This document shows, piece by piece, positions 36,113 to 48,108 of a stretch of DNA of 64,000 nucleotides. Below the pieces are notes generated by a model. The model was not told the DNA's origin and did no database searches. It saw only the letters and a program-made list of their open reading frames with translations. How positions within the stretch are numbered: position 1 is the stretch's first letter; every line of letters begins with the position of its first letter. Made by a program: the position numbers and the translations under genes. The stretch lies in the NCBI RefSeq assembly GCF_964204865.1, contig NC_135263.1, positions 2,854,501 through 2,918,500 of the forward strand, in the 5' to 3' direction. This DNA comes from Styela clava (lineage: Eukaryota > Chordata > Ascidiacea > Stolidobranchia > Styelidae).

Positions 36113-36918
36113 AATGAAGTTAACAGCAGTAACGACATTGAGATGAAGGGCTTGAAGAATGGTATCGATGCACTCATAGCCGAGGGAATATCGATTGCGG
36201 AACTGATATCAGATAGACACCCATCAGTAAAAACGTGGGTTCGCGAGAATCTGAAATCATCGGGAACGAAGCATTTTTTTTAATTTGTCACATTGCAAAA
36301 GGTGTTTATTTCATCAATGCAATATTTTCAGTTTGCAAAAAATAGTGTTTTAAAAAACTTACTTGAATTGCATTTTAAAATTTTGAAAGGATTGGGCAAA
36401 AGTCAAACTTACTGATTGTGACATACTGCATGAGTGGGGGCGAGGTATTATCAATCATTTATACTGGTCTGCAGGTAGCTTGGGTGGTGATGGTAATATG
36501 ATTAAGCGGAAAGTCATGAACCTGCTCCGTCACATACAAATTGTCCACACATGGGTCGCTATATCCCGAATGTGAACATGCACCACTGGCACTGAGTAGT
36601 AAAGAACAAAAAAGAAAGAATGGAATTCTTCCAGGTAGTTAACGATTAAGAGTTTTTTGATGAATCACAATCTAGTAAAAATACTAGTGATGTTTCTGGT
36701 GATTGCGGATGTTTTCCCTACACTTCTATTTTAATAGGTCAGAGAACTTTTTTTCTTATGATGAATTGGAGAGCATTTTTGAGAACTTTAGGTTCAAAAA
36801 AGACATTCGCAAACTCTCACCTTCGGATCAAACATTCGGATTGGAAGCGTTCCATTCCTTACTGAACCATTTTCCTCCCAAAATGTCGCATTACAGCTAC
36901 AAAGGAATATTCGGCAGG
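36113..36918 (+). pseudogene. Kolobok-like DDE transposase remnant
   Basis: Ordered blocks in changing frames: 36113-36290 (GLKNGIDALIAEGISI, LISDRHPSVKTWVREN, KHFF), 36295-36310 in a shifted frame (NLSHCKR), 36389-36570 (CDILHEWGRGIINHLYWS, KRKVMNLLRHIQIVH), 36572-36645 (CEHAPL..NGILPGS) and 36703-36918 (LSPSDQTFGLEAFHSLLNHF, YSYKG). The sequence DRH, then HxFD-like, NHLYW, then LEAFHS..PK..YSY is the signature order of a large family of animal transposase-like proteins that I associate with Kolobok. The family name is tentative. Frameshifts and stops show it is dead. Weak continuation is possible to about 37310; a 27-bp phrase there (gcgtatgtttcagaaag..) recurs at 38186. Confidence 0.6.
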
Positions 36919-38867
36919 TGATTTTCATAAATATTTTCATATCTGGATAAACCGAATAACGAGTTCGACATTCAATTCAATTTTAAACTTTTATTCACTT
37001 TTGAATTTCAATGGTTCGCTCCAGAATAACACCGGTTAAAAATTTGCTTGTATTGTTGTGTGAGGTAATTCAAAAGCGTTTTGAAATGGCAAGACATCGA
37101 TTGATTGCACTAAGCAAGTGATTATCTGACTTTTTTCTGAATAGTCTGACACAAATAAAGTTACTTTTCGGTGAATATAGAAAATAGGGCACAAATTATG
37201 TTCTTTATTTATTCAGAAATTTTTTCCCCAACTGTGGGAAACGCCAATGAGTATACCAGAGAAAATAGCAGCAAATCGGTAAGCAAGGATATTAACAAAA
37301 AACTGGGGGCGTATGTTTCAGAAAGAAAAAGTCGGATTTAGCTGAATATGATGAAACTGTAAATGACGACTGAGCCGTAATTTTATTCATTGCTCTTTGT
37401 CGCCTCATTGTGGTGTTTTGTATTATTGCGCAAGTTTATCTCGCGGTTGCGCCATTTCAGGTTCTTGTTCAACAGACTGACAGAGCTTTGTGCTTCTCTG
37501 ATTAGGTCTAATATTATCTTATTTTACCATCGTTTTCGATATTGTAATATAAATCTTAAGTATTGAAGTACCAGCTAATTTGTTTGTAGTTTTATTGGCA
37601 GGATAAATCGGTAATTAAAGTCATATTTTATGTGAAGATGTTTAAGCTTCCATGTGGGTGTTTTCCTATGGTTATTATGTTATTTCCACTGCAATTGTTT
37701 TTTAATATTTTAGAACAAGACAACACTGTCTGAAGCAGATTATTGTTGCTCTTTTCATTCATAAGATACTCTGGAATTTAGAGATGTATTGCGCATTTGT
37801 ATATATGTATCTTTCCCATGTTTGGGGTTTATTAAGTTATTACTACTGTGTTTTGGTTGTAATTTCAACTGTGATTTTATACGAATATCATTAGACTGTG
37901 CTGTATTTTTAATTAAGACATTTCACATTGTAAATTACACAGTTCATTGGAACACTTCACGAGCATCTATTGAATTTCATTCTGTCATTCGAGCACAATT
38001 TTGAGCACATCAAATTTCAAGGCTGCGTTTGCTTATTAGAACATTGTGTTGGACTGCTTTGGGGCTTCAGTGAGGAAGTTAAACTAGGGTTGATAAACCA
38101 CACACGGCGGATCATATGAATGCAACCCAGGAATTAAACAAGACTCGCAGCGTTGTGAATAGCAGCCGTAATATAAACTAATGGCGTATGTTTCAGAAAG
38201 GAAAAGTCGGTTTTAACTAAATAAGGCTATCCTCTAAATTTGAGGGCGCGATTGGAGGCAGGAATAGCGATGGTCATTGCATGCATCAAACAACTGATAT
38301 GGGTCATTGATGATCAGAACTGCTTGTAAGTTTGTAATTAATCTTGTTACAAAATGGATAGCAGGATGGTTGGAGGCGAACTGGATCAGAGCAATGGCAA
38401 ATCTGTCGTTGCATAACACTGAATTTATGATTATTTCTCGCAGTGTAAAGAAGGTTGAGGTAAACTAACAGCATGACTAGGAATATAATGCGGTTTACGA
38501 TAACAATGTAGTGAAGAAATTGGCTTTCCTAGTCGCTAACTAATACCACATTTCTCGCCAACACTATGTAGTGAACACTATGTATTAATTGTAGTTCATT
38601 ATGACCTCATACGCCTTTGTAATAAGCTTGAGACTACCACCAGTCTTTCTTTCTAGTTTAGGGTTCCTGACTAGGATGTGTCTTTTGTGAGAATGATGTA
38701 TTTTTATTGACAATATCGGGCCTAGTTCACTAAACGCGCCGAGTACTTCTAGTTGGCGTGACGAAACCATTTTCGCATACCTATGTCATTTCTAATCCCC
38801 GCCTGACTAGGCCATACTAAAATCACCCAACAATGTCACTGTGACGAAATAAGGCCCGTTAAAGTAT
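36919..38867. other. Flank of the transposase remnant, no gene recognised
   Basis: May contain the rest of the Kolobok-like element, but no inverted ends were found. 38680-38765 is matched in reverse complement near 43815-43855 (gccaacta.aagtact.), an interspersed repeat of unknown type. Confidence 0.4.
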
Positions 38868-41540
38868 ACGGATTATACGGTCTTTTTTTTTTTTTTTGTA
38901 TATATTTATTAATATATAAAACACAGTTGATCGGTACATCTACAACATTATTAATCACTAATCATGAACAATACACAATTCATCATATAAGATAATCAGT
39001 AATTGTATCATCAAATTTTCCATTTTTGATCATGTTTCTTTATTTTGCCATTTTTATATGCAATAATCCGTTCAATTTCCCTCACTTCATACAGATATGA
39101 GGTAAAAACATTAAAAAGCGGTTTCTTTTTCTGTATCTTACAACGATATAGATAAAACCGGGCAGCAAGAAGTATACAGTTACACAATTTGTTATAAAAA
39201 TTACAAACATATCCCAACATGCAGTCTCTCTTCGAAAAGTTAAAATTAATCCCTGTTTTTGAGTATATCCACATGTTTAGAGTTTCCCAAAACTGTTGAA
39301 CAACTATACAATCATAGAAAAGGTGGCTGATAGTTTCAACATTGGAATGACAGCATTCACATGACTCTGATGGAACAAGTTTAAATTTGTACAATCTATC
39401 GTTTAGTACTATAGCACCATGGAACATTTTTACATGAAAAGATTGCAATTTGGTTTTAATAGTACAATAAAAGATATCCATATACAATTTATTCCAATTA
39501 AAATCACTCTCTAAAATAATAAAATCTGCCCATTTTTTTCTTGATTTATCAGGGGATATAAATTTGATCAAGTTCAACCATTCATAGATACTTTTATTTA
39601 CTTTTTCTGATTCGAATGTTTCAGAAATAAAATGAGATACATTCTCTTCAGGGTCACTTAATACACTAAAATCAATACAGTTTCCAATATTGCATAACCA
39701 ATCGTCAGGTAAAACTCCAGTGATGCGATAATAATTTACATACTCTACATCACTATATTGCATGTCATATTTTTCAGTCAACTCTCTATAAGTAAACAGA
39801 ATACCCGCATTTGATAAGTGTCTTACTGCTTTTATACCATGTTCATACCAAGATTTGATAAAAAATTGTTTTCTAGCATAAGAAATACTTTTGTTGTACC
39901 ATATAGGTTGGTCAAAAATTGACATTTTCCAATCAAAAAGCACATTTTTACAGAAATACCAGTTTTTAAATACATTTCGAATGGACGTTAAAGGTAAATG
40001 CTTCAGAACATATGAATTTGAGCTCAATTTTCCTTCAAGCATTGCTTGAAAACAGTATTGGCCAAGCACTTCCATCTCAATCAATTTCCACACTGGGTTA
40101 AGATCCTCATTTAAAAGTGTTTGAATGTATTTCATTTTCTGGGCAACAATGAAATTTTTTATATCTATCATATTAATACCCCCTTTTTCTTTGGGGCCAA
40201 TCAAGGTATTTCGTTTGATCCGCTCCCAAGTTGAACCCCATACTAATACATATATAGTTCCATTCAATTCAGTTAAAAAACTTTCAGGAACATCAATTGG
40301 TAAAACAGTTGCATGATATATTATCTGGGGTAGAATGAGAGACTTAATAATGCAAATCCTCCCCAAAAAAGTCAAATTTCTTGTTTTCCACACCTGGAGT
40401 AGCTTTTTGACTTTGTCTAATATTTGTGGAAAATTTTTGCTGTATATACCCTTCATTTTGTTTGACAGAATAACACCCAATATTTTAATTTTATCGTTCC
40501 AATTCAGAACATAATTACTACTAATCGGGGGGGGGGGGGGGGGGGGGGCGGGGTTCAACCTTAAAGCCAATATACATTGCTTGGCATTTTGCTATATTGA
40601 TTCTGCACCCAGATATAATTCCAAAAATATTTGCAGTATGAAAAAGGGCATCAATACTAGATTGTAATCCATTGGTTATTACAGTTACATCCTCAGCAAG
40701 CATAGAAATTTTCATAGAAATATTCCTCCATTTTATGGGTTCAATTTTGGGGTTTTGCCTGACCATGTTTGCAAAAATTTCGATTACTAATAAAAATGTA
40801 AGACAGCTGAAAGAGTCACCTTGCCTTAAGCCTCTATGGATTCCAAAATCATCTGAAATATGAGCATTATTTGTGACACAACACTTGATATCATTGTAAA
40901 GAATTTTAATCCATTTTATGAATTTAAGATCAAATCCAAATATATGAAGAATTTTGAACAAGAAATCCCATTTCACACTATCATACGCTTTTTGTATATC
41001 AAGAAAAATTAAAGCCCCAGGCAATGATTCAGCGACAGTTAGGTCAATTACATCACAAATCAGTCGAATATTATCCCCTATATTCCTCCCTTTAATAAAT
41101 CCAGTTTGATCAAGATCGACAATTTTGTTGATCACATTACTCATTTGGTTTGTTAATGTTTTACTCAATATTTTATAGTCCACGTTTAATAAAGTTATTG
41201 GGCGATAATTGCTTATACGATGTTCAGTTTGTCCTTTCTTAGGAAGAAGGGTTGTTACTCCCCTTTTTGTGTTTTGCTCAAAGTCCCTTTAACAAATGAG
41301 TGATTGTAGCTAGCCATCAGAAGATGTTTAATATCTTCCCAAAACACCTTATAAAACTCTGCTGGAAGACCATCAAGTCCGGGGGTTTTGTCAGATTTCA
41401 TGGATTTCAAAGCCTCGAAACAAGCGCCCTCTGAGATAACACCAGGACATAAGTCTCAAACTTCAGGTTCCATGTGTGGTATTCTGATCCCTTGCAATAT
41501 AGCAATCGCAATATTGCAATATTGCGAACGGATTATCGTC
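38868..41540 (-). mobile_element. 5'-truncated LINE copy with TSD
   Basis: Minus-strand copy of the element at 54-59.7 kb. It starts with a poly(T) (38883-38897, the complement of the tail) and matches up to 41500, corresponding to full-length position about 57045. The flanks acggattatacggtc (38868-38882) and acggattatcgtc (41528-41540) are an imperfect TSD of target-primed reverse transcription. Between 41501 and 41527 is filler built of gcaatat repeats at the truncated 5' junction. The copy covers most of the reverse transcriptase and the C-terminal zinc motif. Confidence 0.9.
39011..41500 (-). pseudogene. Dead LINE ORF2 fragment
   Basis: Encodes the reverse transcriptase and C-terminal region in at least three pieces. 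It keeps DIQKAYDS and GLRQGDSFSC, but the catalytic LADD is LAED, a loss of one of the two metal-binding aspartates. A 1-nt deletion near 41270 shifts frame. A second frameshift is at the poly(G) tract 40527-40548 (22 G, then C and 5 G), where the intact copy has only cctcccc. Downstream the frame is open to a stop at 39011, including the zinc motif region. It cannot make a working enzyme. Confidence 0.88.
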
Positions 41541-41545
41541 TAAAA

Positions 41546-43594
41546 CAGTGATTCCCAAAGTTGACGGTATCGCCCCCCAGTGGGCAAAAACGATACAGAG
41601 GGGGGCGAAAAAGTCGAAGGGGGGGGGGGGGAATTTGGGAAACCTGTTTTATGTTCGGCGCACTTAATTCTGTAATCTGTGTGCATTCGCACGCTTGAAT
41701 CATGTGGGCGATTATCACACGCGAAAGGATTTCTGGACTCGTCTTCGCAGTAAGGGACGGTAGTTGCGTATCCCACTGGTCGGCAAAATACGGCCGGGGT
41801 AAAATAATCTGGCCCGAGACGATTCTCTGAATGGACCTTTCCCCGACCTTTGACCGCGAAAAATTCTTCCCATACTTTACCATTTTAAAATTTTCGGTGT
41901 TTATTTTAAGAGTGGTTTCGCGAGTTGTTGCCGGTACAATGGGGTATTTGTTTCAAACTATCATTCTAATACAAACCATTCAACAATCTGTTTTTTAAAA
42001 GTACCGATGAAGAATTTTAGCCTATAGTCTATCACAGCTGTTTCTACACTAATTTTGGATTCCTGTAATTAAACTGAGGAAGACGAAGTAATCATTGATT
42101 TATATTTAAATTTCCGAAAAACAACTAAAAACTAACGAACATAATTCAAAAAGCGAAACTGAGGTAATGTTCACGACCACGCCTGAAAATCTGTCTGAGT
42201 GAGCGTGTCTGAGTGGATGTGAAAGGGGGCATTGTTACGTTTTTGCATCTTGCCGATTGGCCAATGTTACGAAGTAAACAAGGAAGTCTATGTCCGGGTA
42301 AACATCCAAACGGCGGTTTTGACGATGAAAATTTTTTATTTATAATCTACGCTCGAGGAGTAAATTACATTTTTTTACGTATCAGAATTAATCGTGAGAC
42401 ACGTTTGGACTAAATTTTATTATATCCTTAAAATTCTTTTGAACAGCTACTCGTTTAACGAGCCCACAATTTAATTATAATTAGACAAATGGAAACACGA
42501 AGAAAAGTTGATGCTGAGGGCAGGGGTTCAATAGCGCAGTCAATATTCGATTATATTGCAATGCAATGAAAAATAAAATTCATATTCTATTCGAGACATT
42601 CATCACTGCTTAATTTTTGCAAGAATGTATCTTCTGGGAAATCTTCATCAAAATTTCACAAATCATGCGAAAATATTCACTTCGATGTTTGGAAGTACAT
42701 ATTTGTGCGAACAATTTTTTTCAAAAATGAATATTACAAAGAACTAGGATTAATGATGCCCATTTAGAAAATGTTCCAATTTTGGCGTCGTAAAGCTATT
42801 CAGCGTGATGCAGCAACAAGACAGTGTCACATTAAATGTCATTGTAATTTTTTTTAATAAGACGACTGAGTTGAGTTCACGAATTGTCGCAGTTTTCGCG
42901 CGCTGTTTCGTTTTTAACTTTCAAAAAATATATGCGACCCGCAAAAGACTGGCAACCCTGAATTTTGTCCCGCGAGCCGTAGCCGATAGTCGATCACGAC
43001 TTCTTCCACATCCGAGTCCATGAATCCAAAAACAAATGGCTGATTAATTATGGACTGGTGATCGGACTGGAGGCCGTGGTAGGATGAGGAATCGGGGATA
43101 AATTTTTACCACAGTATTTTGGTGCATGTCATCATGCTGTACGAATGAATGAGATGTACGAAAATCATTATTATAAGTTTGGGAAAATTAACTTTGTTTT
43201 CATTATTTTAATGTGAAATAGGGCGAATTTAGGAAGTGAAATACTATAAGGCAAGAGTACACGGCGGTTTTTGAGGAGGTAGAACCCTGGATTCTTTCAT
43301 TTCCGACCTATTATATGGTGAAAAAGGGGTTTTCAGCCGTGCTACTATTGCTATCAAAACAACGAAATCGCTATTCTACCAATAAACGGGGTAATTTTAG
43401 ATACAATAAAAAACTCGCTGAAGAACACCAAGCTCATCTATTTCAATAAAAAACACTATAAACTATGATTTGTCTTCTTATTTGGTGTGTAATATATTCG
43501 TTTCTGACTTTATATTTTTTGTATTGTCGGGGGGCGATGAAGTTGTATAAACTACTATAGGGGGGCGATTGTCAAAAAAGTTTGGAAACCACTG
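41546..43594. mobile_element. hAT element with perfect 8-bp TSD
   Basis: The left end CAGTGATTCCCAAAGTTGAC and right end AAGTTTGGAAACCACTG are inverted, with gtctaaaa exactly on both sides (41538-41545, 43595-43602). Sub-terminal ggggggcga repeats are at both ends, and a G12 run lies at about 41620. A TGGACCTTTCCCC element is nested at 41831. No transposase recognised; non-autonomous. Its TSD overlaps the last three bases of the LINE TSD, so the hAT arrived after the LINE. Confidence 0.88.
41831..42305. mobile_element. Second copy of the TGGACCTTTCCCC element
   Basis: Shares its left end and about 450 bp of body with 10970-11416 in the same orientation (gacctttgac, ttttaagagtgg, cgcgagttg, gaggtaatgtt). 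The right end is mutated (gtccgggtaaacatcc), so the exact boundary is uncertain. Confidence 0.65.
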
Positions 43595-43602
43595 GTCTAA
43601 AA

Positions 43603-45224
43603 CGCGCAGACGATCACCCGAAATCAAGCAAGCTATTTCTCTCGTTTCTCGTCGGTGCCCGTGCAAGAGAGATCGCTCGCGTTGACGAATTCGTTTTCGT
43701 AAGCAGAGATGCCATTTTTGGCGATCTATGGCGTGATTGTGACGTCGTAGTGACGTAATTTTTGGTTGACGTAGTCAGGTGGGGGTTGGGAATCCTGGAT
43801 CCAAAAAATGTTTGTGCCATGCCAACTACAAGTACTTACGGCGTTTAGTAAACATGCGCTACCACGCCGAAGCATAAATGAAATTCTAAATCAAAGTATT
43901 GGATAGAATTTACATATTTATCCCGGGGAAGAGGAAAGCGAATAAGACGGCTCAACCATATGGCGGACCACGGCCTCTAGTCCGGTTACGATTCCATGTC
44001 GGGTGTGAGATTAGTCAGTTATTTGTTTTTTCGGAAGCATGAACTTGATGGTGGAGAACGCCATGACCGACCAGCGGTTAGGTGAACTCACGTTAACGTT
44101 ACTCACCTACATATGCTCCAATAAGGAAGAAAGGCAAAATGGAAGTGAAAAACCTCATATCTACCCAATCCTCCGTCTCCAGCAGACTCGAGCAAAATAT
44201 TGTTAATTCTCATTGAATTGTTTACTAAAAATACAAACTAACTGTGCGACCACTGTTAAATAAGGACATGAACTTCACGCAGCCTTGTGTGACTTCATAT
44301 CATACCTACGCACTTGCTCGCGGTTCACGTCAAATGAGAGCGGGAAATATTGCTTTTAGTTTACCACATTCACCAAATGCCATAATTAAATTCACCAATT
44401 TTTTTTCAAAATTCGCAAAATGGCTTAGCGGAAAAATTTACTCTTAACTAAAGCCCGCGAGGAAATTCATACATTTTATAATAATTAGATTAGGTTCCGT
44501 ATTGAATTGTATTATTAAGAATATTCACGATAAAATAAAACAGCCAGTGATTATTTGAATGAATTCAAACTGTTTTCAAACAGTTCTTCAGGAACGTTTA
44601 TCGATAATGCGTTGAACGAACTGTAGAAGTTGATGACGCATAAAATGAAGAATGAAATTTATTTTATGTAGGAAAAAAGATTATTGATTATTTTTCAAAA
44701 TATACTATCGATTGTATTCAACATATATCTCGAAAATTAACTTGAAATCCGTTAACCTTTAGACTTTTCAAGCATAAACACCCTGTATGCTTTTTTACTG
44801 TTTTTTTGTCAAGGAAGCGGCCAAGACTCGTAAGAACCACTCCCAAGGTGTTTTTTTTTTCGCAAATGGAAAGATTTTCATCAACAAACGGCAAAAATTA
44901 TTTACATTATTTACCTAAACGGACTGAATCCTAAGTTTCAATGATGCACAAAAATTTTCTTTGTTTTATTACCGATTCAAAAAAATTCATTTTACGAATC
45001 TTTATCTAACAATAAATTCAAATACATTATGAAATACTGAACAAAAATTATACTGAAATTAATGAATGCATAAAATGCTACAGGACAGCAGAATATTGAG
45101 ATTTTCGACATTTCGCGACTGCCATGGAAACATCTTGCAGTTTGCGATAAATAAAATAATCTTACAAAGATAGTTCATTACTCATCAATATTTGCAGTTT
45201 ATGTTTGTAGAGTTGCCATCCCTA
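43603..45224. other. No gene recognised
   Basis: The 3' flank of the lectin-like gene. Contains GC-richer patches (43610-43800) and interspersed-repeat phrases, but no supported exon or RNA gene. Confidence 0.4.
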
Positions 45225-48108
45225 TTAATTTTTCTGAAATTGACAAACCATCCCATGGTTCAAAGTTTCGGGTTTGTTATTTACCATCCCTTGGTTGGAG
45301 AAAACTGGATCCCGGTTGAGTGCCAGATAGACATGTGTACTATCGATACGTCTACCTCCAAGGTACGGTAAATTCGGAAACCATCTGGTGTAAGCGTTAG
45401 CAGGAGTAGTCACATTGTTCTAAAAACAAATAATAATCCAGGTGTAATGAAGATTAACATCGTCGGTATGTATTGGGATTGGAAAACAAAAGCTGCAGTA
45501 AAAGAGCTCATTTTCTAGTGAAGATTCAACTGCGTTAGATGACCTCTACTGCCTTTTGTAACGCGGGAATCTCGTGAGTAAAATTCTTCTATATTTATAT
45601 ATTTTGTTGACACGAATTATGTTATGTTTAATGTGTAAGTATGCTTTACTCACACCCAATCATTATAACGCGCGCCATAGATTAAGCCAGCATTATGATA
45701 GAAGATTTATTATTAGCTTACGAATCAAGAGCCACAAGTTAAACAGCTAGCAACTAAAACAGCTAACAACTGAAATCAGATTTTAAATTTTTATGCATCA
45801 CCTTAAAGGTAAAACAACGCACTTCTGCAGAAGATAATGATACTAACCAGAGGTTCGATTTGCAATTTAATCCAGAAGAACATGTTTTGATCTGACGTCA
45901 TCTTTGATCGCAGCAGGTTTATTACATTATCGTACACTTCATCGTTTGCAATCGAAGCCAATGTTGAATTTCTTTCAAGACATTTTCCCTGGGCTTGGCC
46001 ATAGATGATCATTTCGAAGTCGTGAACTCCTGTCCAGTAGCAAATTGAATCGAACTGATATTTACAAGTTGGGTCGTCTGGATGAAAAATTAATAGTAAA
46101 AGTGTGAATAATGTAACATATAAAACTGATGAAGATTATAACATTAAAGTTGAGATAAGAGTTGGATACCCCAATATACAAAACAGAATTATATAAGAAA
46201 AGATAGAATGTCAAAGGTGTATGAAGACGTCATAGCAATAAATCGAAAGAGCAATATAAAGCAATACCTCTGACATCGACGCTTTTTCCGGTAGTAGACG
46301 CCTTCAAGATTGGTTCTTCCGTAGAATTCACAGCATTTTCTATGCTTGTATGCATAGTGTGTTGATTTCCAGCCATGACTATTGAGTTAGTCAATTGCAA
46401 ACCTTCAAATGAAGACGTAATTTGTTGCGTGGTGAGAGATCTTGCTTCTATTGCTTCATTTACTTGCAACTGACAAGCGACCCCATGAATCTCTTTTTGT
46501 GGAGACATGTTCGCCATTCCCTGCCCTGTAGAGGCCGGATCCCGGTTGATTACAAGGTATACATGTGTTTTATCTACGTTGTCTTTGCTTGTAGTAGGCC
46601 GATTTGGAAGCCACATTGTGTAAGCGTTCGCGGGAATTGTGTCGTCGGTCTAAAAAACAAACAATACTCATTGTTATGGTGAATGATGATGTCTCGAAGA
46701 GTCTCTTATTTTTGAACAAAAGAAAAACACTCAGTATCCAGTTGCAACATTTATACATGAATGCTACTTTTCCCGTATGTCACTTAATTATTTGGTAAAT
46801 AAGGCAAAACTGTGAGAAAATATATTTCAAATTAAATTGGGCCATTTATTTTCCAGTAAATTCGAATCAATGATTTTAAATTGAACTTCAATCTTTAAAT
46901 TGGTAATTTACACGTGGTGCAAGAATGAAAAACACTAACTGATCTGCAAATGTCTTGTCATCAATTTTAACGTCATCGCTCAGAAATATATTAATATATA
47001 CAGACAAGGGTGAATCCAACTACTCGAATGATTTTATATATAGTGTTGCGAAAATATAATGAAATTTAGTTCGAAAATGTTACTCGAAAAAAGTTGGTCG
47101 CCATATTCTTCTCATTTTTGAATGCCGATGTAAATTCTCAGAAAACATGTGTAACTAAAATCAATAAGACTAAGCTTTAAAGTTCGACGGGATATAGGCC
47201 AATATTCACCGAAGGATCTATTTGTAACTAAGTCCAGATTTGAACGTTTTCAACACGAGCCGGAATCTCTGATCGTATCATAGTTGTTATTATATTGTAA
47301 ACCTGACTGTTGGCAATGAGAGCCAATGCTGAATATTTTGAGTTGCACATTTTCATCGCTTCCTTGTAGTTTAAAGTTTGGGTAAGGTTAACTACTGTCC
47401 ATGTCCAGTAGCAAATTGATTTAAACTCGTATTCGAACTGTTGGTCTAGGAATGAAAAAGGCTATGAGTTTCATGGAAATATGACGTATGTGTTGGAAGT
47501 TGTATGATTACTGACAAACATAAGAATGATAGAATCTTCGAAATAATCAAATTCTTACCAGTCCTGATAGTGGTATCAAAACTTTTTGATCTGAAATGGC
47601 AAAAAGTTATCAATGTAGCTATATAAGATGACATTGCTTACTCGGGATTATAGTAGAGACAGCAGTGGTAATCGTGTCACTTGAGCTTTTAACTGTTGTT
47701 TGGATCTTGCTTGTTAAATTTTCATATGGTATTGATGTTGTTTCATTGCTTGGACGATTTATGGAAATGCCATAAGTAGTTGTAGGATTGTGTAAGTACA
47801 CGGTACCGTCGTCTCTATGCGTTTCATCGGTACTATTTAAGACAGTTTTATTATCCGTCAATTCAATTTCATCAGTGATGTTTTTTGTATTTGTGGCTGG
47901 GTTTGACATGTCTACTTTAATTGTTGGAGTGGCTGATATGGTCATCGTTGGATGGTTACTTTATTCTGAGTGGTAAAGGTTTGTGACTTTCCCACATGAA
48001 CACTTGATCTCGTAAACTTCTCAGGTGCCCTCGTCCCTTCCTGAATGCTAAAGCTCGGATTTTTTATCAGAATGGACGTCAATTTTTCTTCTAGTTGGAA
48101 CCTTAGGT
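45225..48108 (-). pseudogene. Two-domain C-type-lectin-like gene with premature stop
   Basis: Exons on the minus strand, GT-AG and phase-consistent: stalk 48108-47642, CTLD1 in 47445-47210 and 46649-46268, CTLD2 in 46077-45848 and 45419-45225 (stop TAA). Both CTLDs are split at the same point in phase 0 and start in phase 1, so they arose by exon-pair duplication. First halves share YEFKSICYW / YQFDSICYW and C..K-x-SxLASIAN-type phrases; second halves share PANAYT.W.PN, THVYL..NRDP and HG.(V/A)CQ. The penultimate CTLD cysteine is not evident, so the fold is atypical and sugar binding cannot be assumed. The 5' exon is Thr/Ser/Asn-rich with many N-x-S/T sites, like a mucin-type stalk; no signal peptide or membrane segment is visible, so exons are missing upstream. 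Codon 47228-47230 in CTLD1 is TAG where CTLD2 has AAA or AAG-type Lys (WIKLQ versus WT*LQ). The stalk exon seems to shift frame near 47940-47990. By family, a secreted or surface recognition protein. Confidence 0.72.

Noticed and set aside
41533..41883. Pro-rich minus-strand frames as a protein
   Set aside because: They are the translation of the G-run and terminal repeats of the hAT element.
47565..47600. 32-nt micro-exon in the lectin gene (after ccatttcag, before gtaaga)
   Set aside because: Including it puts the next exon out of frame; direct joining of 47642 to 47445 keeps the CTLD frame.
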